This document shows, piece by piece, positions 29,386-32,130 of a DNA stretch of 32,130 bases. The notes beneath the pieces were generated by a model. It had not been told where the DNA came from. It saw nothing but the letters and a program-made list of their open reading frames with translations, and made no database searches. The position numbers and the translations under genes were made by a program. Every line of letters starts with the position of its first letter. Position 1 is the stretch's first letter. This DNA comes from Oscillatoria sp. CS-180 (GTDB taxonomy: Bacteria; Cyanobacteriota; Cyanobacteriia; Phormidesmidales; Phormidesmidaceae): positions 1 to 32,130 of the forward strand of contig NZ_JAQMUB010000102.1 of assembly GCF_028330965.1 (NCBI RefSeq), read 5' to 3'.

Positions 29386-29883
29386 TTAGGTTTTGTGGCC
29401 ACGATCTCGCTCCATATCCACAAACCGTCCCTCCATCTGCCCCTCTCCCCGCCGCACCAAACCATACGGAGCGACCGCCCCCGGCAACAACGACAACTGC
29501 AAACCCTCTTCCCACGGGGCATCAATCCTGAGCTGCCCATAGAACTCAGCCTTAAGCCGCTTCTGTGTAGCACGAAACCGACTATCAAAGCGCAGATGAC
29601 AGACGGTACAGAGAGCCTTCAAGTTGGCGCGATCGCGATTCCCAGGCCGCTGATCCAAATGGGCCACCGTCAGCAGATAGCGCCGAGGTGCGGCGGCAAA
29701 GTCAGGCGGCTGAGGGGTGTTGGCCTGCCGCCATGCCTGCACCCGCTGGAGGAAATCAGCTAGTGGTTCGCTGGGCTGGCGACAGGGGCGCTGGCACTGT
29801 TCACAGCACCACTTTGCCTCGTGCTTTACTTGAAGCGCGATCGCGTCCCAGTCGTCGGGATATCTAGCGCGAATGATGGGCAT
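29386..29883 (-). CDS. HNH endonuclease-like protein
   Basis: 165 residues. WCCEQCQRPC (about 25-34) and ALCTVCHLRFDSRF (about 90-103) give the two CxxC zinc knuckles, and LTVAHLDQRPGNRDRANL (about 70-87) holds the His and Asn of the HNH motif. The fold is a beta-beta-alpha metal nuclease. It follows the Rep-like gene with a 4-bp gap and is co-transcribed with it. Such plasmid HNH proteins may nick or cut DNA in replication, recombination or defence. The C-terminal part after about residue 120 is unassigned. Confidence 0.85.
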   Translation of the reverse strand: MPIIRARYPDDWDAIALQVKHEAKWCCEQCQRPCRQPSEPLADFLQRVQAWRQANTPQPPDFAAAPRRYLLTVAHLDQRPGNRDRANLKALCTVCHLRFDSRFRATQKRLKAEFYGQLRIDAPWEEGLQLSLLPGAVAPYGLVRRGEGQMEGRFVDMERDRGHKT

Positions 29884-29887
29884 AGGG

Positions 29888-30961
29888 TCAGCTCCACTGC
29901 GTCATTGCTGCTAGCAGCAGATCCATATCATCGCCATCAAGATCGGCAAACTGTTTAGGTTCCCATCCATAGGCTTCAGAAAGCCGCTGAACGGCCTCAT
30001 CCCGATTTAGACCCAATCGCTCACACTCTAGGCTTATACCCAGCAGCACGCCGCTTAAATCCCGCACTGGCGGAACATTTGTTCTCTCCTGTTTCTGTTC
30101 GCTGTTTTGCGATCGCTTTTGCTTAGCTTGGTTGGCTGTAAAGCCCCGTTTAAGGGCGGCATTTAGAAATGCTTGGGGACTTCTTATATGGTCTTGCTCT
30201 TCTAAAGAAGAGAGTGCATTGCGAACTCTGGCAGCTGCGCTATCCGGATCGCTGTGATAGAGGTTCGTCAAAGTTGCCGCGATCGCTGGATTGACTGAAA
30301 CCCCAGCCGCCTCAATTCTCCCCAGCAATGTACCAATATCCTCTCTGTCAATTTCCACAGAGGGGTTCGCTTGAGAACCAGTCTGTTTGTTTAAATGTTT
30401 TAAAACAGATCTGGTACATTCTGTGGAAAACTCAGAATCGCTGAAAGCATCTCTCTGCAAGGCTTTTGCGTTTTCCACAGGCAAGGGCATTTCCCCCTCA
30501 AGTGTTGCCTCACGATCGTTTTTGTTGCGCTGAGGCAACACTTGTTGCACTGGTGCAACGCTGTTGTCCTGAGGCAACACTTTTTCCACAGCATTTTTGT
30601 CCGAGTGTTGCGCTGGTGCAACACCGTTGCGTAGAGGCAACACTTTTTCCCCACCCTGATTGGTGTGTAGCTTCACTCTGGCCGACATAATCTCTAGGTC
30701 GATCCAGCCTTTTGCATCAAGCGCTTTCAGGGCACGGCTCACCGTACTCGGGCTAACGTTGAGTTCCCTGGCCATCTCCCTCACTTTGATATCGATAGGA
30801 TTATCGCCAAAGGGGTCTAAGGTTCGTAGGTAGTAAAGGATGTCTTTTTCGCTGGGCCTAAGCTCACGGCAGGCCCGTATCCACTCTTCCGAGGTCAGGC
30901 GGTAATGTAGATTTCTTTCACCCTGCCTCGTCTGATGATATTCACTTTTCTGTGTCATCAT
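29888..30961 (-). CDS. Replication-initiator-like winged-helix protein
   Basis: 357 residues. The N-terminal domain (about 18-105) opens LHYRLTSEEWIRACRELRP, with LYYLRTLDPFGDNPIDIKVR and the HTH VSPSTVSRALKALDAKGWIDL. I associate this block with cyanobacterial plasmid replication or control proteins. A Pro/Gln/Asn-rich linker (about 105-160) contains the repeats KVLPLRNGVAPAQ and KVLPQDNSVAPVQ, and carries the DNA dyads described separately. The C-terminal part (about 180-357) is helical (IGTLLGRIEAAGVSVNPAIA). The start is ATG 30961 or 30958. It is the best candidate for the plasmid Rep; this is inferred from context, as no other Rep is visible. Confidence 0.65.
   Translation of the reverse strand: MMTQKSEYHQTRQGERNLHYRLTSEEWIRACRELRPSEKDILYYLRTLDPFGDNPIDIKVREMARELNVSPSTVSRALKALDAKGWIDLEIMSARVKLHTNQGGEKVLPLRNGVAPAQHSDKNAVEKVLPQDNSVAPVQQVLPQRNKNDREATLEGEMPLPVENAKALQRDAFSDSEFSTECTRSVLKHLNKQTGSQANPSVEIDREDIGTLLGRIEAAGVSVNPAIAATLTNLYHSDPDSAAARVRNALSSLEEQDHIRSPQAFLNAALKRGFTANQAKQKRSQNSEQKQERTNVPPVRDLSGVLLGISLECERLGLNRDEAVQRLSEAYGWEPKQFADLDGDDMDLLLAAMTQWS
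30524..30641. repeat. Five iteron-like 16-bp dyads inside the Rep-like gene
   Basis: GTTGCGCTGAGGCAAC (30524), GTTGCACTGGTGCAAC (30544), GTTGTCCTGAGGCAAC (30563), GTTGCGCTGGTGCAAC (30607) and GTTGCGTAGAGGCAAC (30626). All are GTTGC...GCAAC dyads, the second a perfect inverted repeat with a 2-bp centre. Within each group the steps are 19-20 bases. A half site GTTGCCTCA is at 30504. Two sub-types alternate. This is the size and spacing of replication iterons. Confidence 0.7.
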
Positions 30962-31021
30962 GGTTTCGAGATTAATTCTGTGAATTGTCTAGACGTTTGA
31001 CGTTTTCAGACGATTCCGTTG

Positions 31022-31053
31022 ATAATTCCCGGCCCCCCCAGGCTGGGAATTAT
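31022..31053. promoter_or_regulatory. Strong stem-loop upstream of the Rep-like gene
   Basis: ATAATTCCCGGCC and GGCTGGGAATTAT form a 13-bp stem (one mismatch or G-U) around a six-base C-rich loop. Next to it, 31057-31081 holds a second AT-rich inverted repeat. It lies between the small HTH gene and the Rep-like start, with no T-run directly beside it, so it may be an attenuator or single-strand origin rather than a simple terminator. Confidence 0.6.
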
Positions 31054-31089
31054 TCGTTAAGGAAAAATCCGTTTTTCTTAATCTTCAAA

Positions 31090-31344
31090 TCATTGGACTT
31101 TAACCTCTTTGTAGTCTTTCCAACGGACGAGCAGTTCGCCATCCATCGCTTCCACCAGTTCAGCGATCGCGCTATAGCGGCGGCCATCCGGTTCTTCCAG
31201 CGCTTTAGTAACAGCGCTAGATAGCTTTGAGATAGTTGTATCTTGTCCGTCTTGTTTCCGCAGCTCCACAACGCGACGGGTCAACTCATACTTGGTGATG
31301 TCTAACTCGTCGAGCCGTTCTTGCAGGATGTCTCTCATACTCAT
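31090..31344 (-). CDS. Small XRE-like HTH regulator
   Basis: 84 residues from ATG 31344; ATG 31338 (MRDILQERLDELDI) is also likely, and ATG 31353 less so. MRDILQERLDELDITKYELT with a later TISKLSSAVTKALEE fits the five-helix HTH of lambda-repressor type proteins, in a short version without a dimerisation domain. A pair of 10-bp repeats overlaps its start, which suggests autoregulation. It lies just upstream of the Rep-like gene on the same strand and may set its expression, acting as a copy-number control. Confidence 0.6.
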   Translation of the reverse strand: MSMRDILQERLDELDITKYELTRRVVELRKQDGQDTTISKLSSAVTKALEEPDGRRYSAIAELVEAMDGELLVRWKDYKEVKVQ

Positions 31345-31372
31345 GCCATACATACAGCGTGTTCATGCCATA
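31341..31372. promoter_or_regulatory. Direct repeats at the HTH gene start
   Basis: TCATGCCATA occurs at 31341-31350 and 31363-31372, 22 bases apart (two helical turns). The first overlaps the translation start region of the HTH gene. This is a likely operator for the HTH protein itself. Confidence 0.5.
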
Positions 31373-31989
31373 CGATAGATCGGTTTAGGGCAGATGACTC
31401 ACTATTTTGCTAACTTGAGCGGGATTTTTTGTAGCGGATTCATGATCGCTTAGTCTGCTTCAAGCAATCAGGGTCGATGTTGACGAGTGTTGTGTGGTGG
31501 GCGTTCCGCTGCGGCTCCTGAGGTCGCCCCGACGTCGGGCCACTGCCCTACGGGTGGAGTCAGTCTTCTGGTGAAGTGATAGGGAGCGTTGTGATCGCAG
31601 CTGTCTCCAGCAGAGCCAGTACCCCTAACGCGGCATAGCCTGACAGCGCCAGCCGAGGGCCTGCTACGCCCGTGCCCCTCCGCTTAGTCACAGGAACGAG
31701 CAGTCCCCCTAACCCCCCACGGGGGTATGTGGTTACTGCGCTCTTTCGCTCTCTCCACACCACGCGGCAGCGTAGCACTCCGCAAAGCCTCCGTGCTTCT
31801 GCTTGACCTTGGGTGCTCCGTTCACTAGCGGGGGTTTGGAGATTGGAGAGAAAAAAAGGAGTAAGGGTGTAGCGAGTCACTAGCAGGAATTATTGTAGTG
31901 ATCATCTGTTCTAGTCGTGCAATCAATATAAATCCTTCTCATATTGAGTAGTTGTTCTCTGAGATATGAGCATGCCTAAAAAGTATTTG
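31373..31989. other. Intergenic region, no supported gene
   Basis: A leftward frame of 106 codons (31880-31560) exists but has a low-complexity, Arg-rich composition and no ribosome site; I do not call it. The GC-rich block 31500-31560 holds CGACGTCG, and CCCCCTAACCCCCCACGGGGG lies at about 31704-31725. From 31900 the sequence turns AT-rich and leads into the SPFH gene across the circle junction; its promoter must be here but no clear boxes were found. Confidence 0.4.
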
Positions 31990-32130
31990 AGATAATCGGA
32001 TTTATTGATTAAAATCCAATTCGGATAGTGCTTAATTGGAGTTAGAGCACACTGTGTCTAGATATTTACTAGGTACTTTACTAGCGATAGTAGGGTTCCT
32101 CAGCTTGTATTGGCTCGGAGACAGCTTTCA

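Noticed and set aside
31560-31880. 106-codon leftward open frame
   Set aside because: No ribosome site, Arg-rich low-complexity product, GC-rich DNA with few stop codons by composition.

Overview
The window reads as one complete circular replicon. Its last 141 bases (31990-32130) are identical to its first 141, so the molecule is a circle of 31,989 bp with an assembly overlap. The many GCGATCGC (HIP1) octamers and the protein types point to a cyanobacterial plasmid, probably from a filamentous or Leptolyngbya-like host. There is no rRNA, tRNA, CRISPR array, photosynthesis gene, recognisable relaxase or conjugation ATPase, and no intact transposase.

Layout. (1) 47-2375: AT-rich two-gene unit, a four-helix SPFH/stomatin-like membrane protein and a membrane-anchored pentapeptide-repeat protein. 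(2) 2417-4279: small plasmid genes around a ribbon-helix-helix (RHH) regulator, flanked on both sides by GTATAC operator-promoters. (3) 4736-6327: an unknown glycine-zipper protein, a 300-bp stretch almost without T, and two minus-strand terminators. (4) 6353-9344: hypothetical plasmid genes diverging from a repeat-rich control region. (5) 9338-11733: DUF4236 protein and a ParA/RHH partition pair embedded in TTAA-type palindromes. (6) 12142-14613: AT-rich insert with an OlsF-like bifunctional acyltransferase and a membrane protein. (7) 14720-15669: recombination scar (broken tyrosine recombinase and RHH copy) next to an intact RHH/coiled-coil pair with a TGTCATCA array. (8) 16566-19564: truncated thermonuclease, Uma2 nuclease, and TolC-like and HlyD-like envelope proteins, the last two deeply overlapping. 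(9) 19645-24959: sigma-70-like factor, YdjM-like hydrolase, small membrane/coiled-coil proteins, a MerR-like protein and a membrane NTPase-like protein with a degenerate P-loop. (10) 25181-29378: PadR regulator with a membrane protein carrying a hexanucleotide array, an exported protein with eight copies of a 15-residue repeat, and a conflict-type adaptor protein with a second hexanucleotide array. (11) 29386-31344: HNH nuclease, a replication-initiator-like winged-helix protein with five internal iteron-like dyads, and a small HTH regulator.

How it fits together. Maintenance probably rests on the Rep-like gene (29888-30961, candidate origin inside it) and on ParA/RHH (10759-11611). Three further small DNA-binding genes have their own repeat arrays and look autoregulated. 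The cargo is mainly envelope-associated (SPFH, pentapeptide, lipid acyltransferase, HlyD/TolC-like, PadR-membrane pair, exported repeat protein) plus four nuclease or conflict-like proteins. The most novel-looking items are the eight-repeat exported protein (27438-27944), the two dipeptide-array proteins (25411-26298 and 28248-29378), and the repeat-defined regulatory arrays. All assignments are from reading the sequence; no database search was run.
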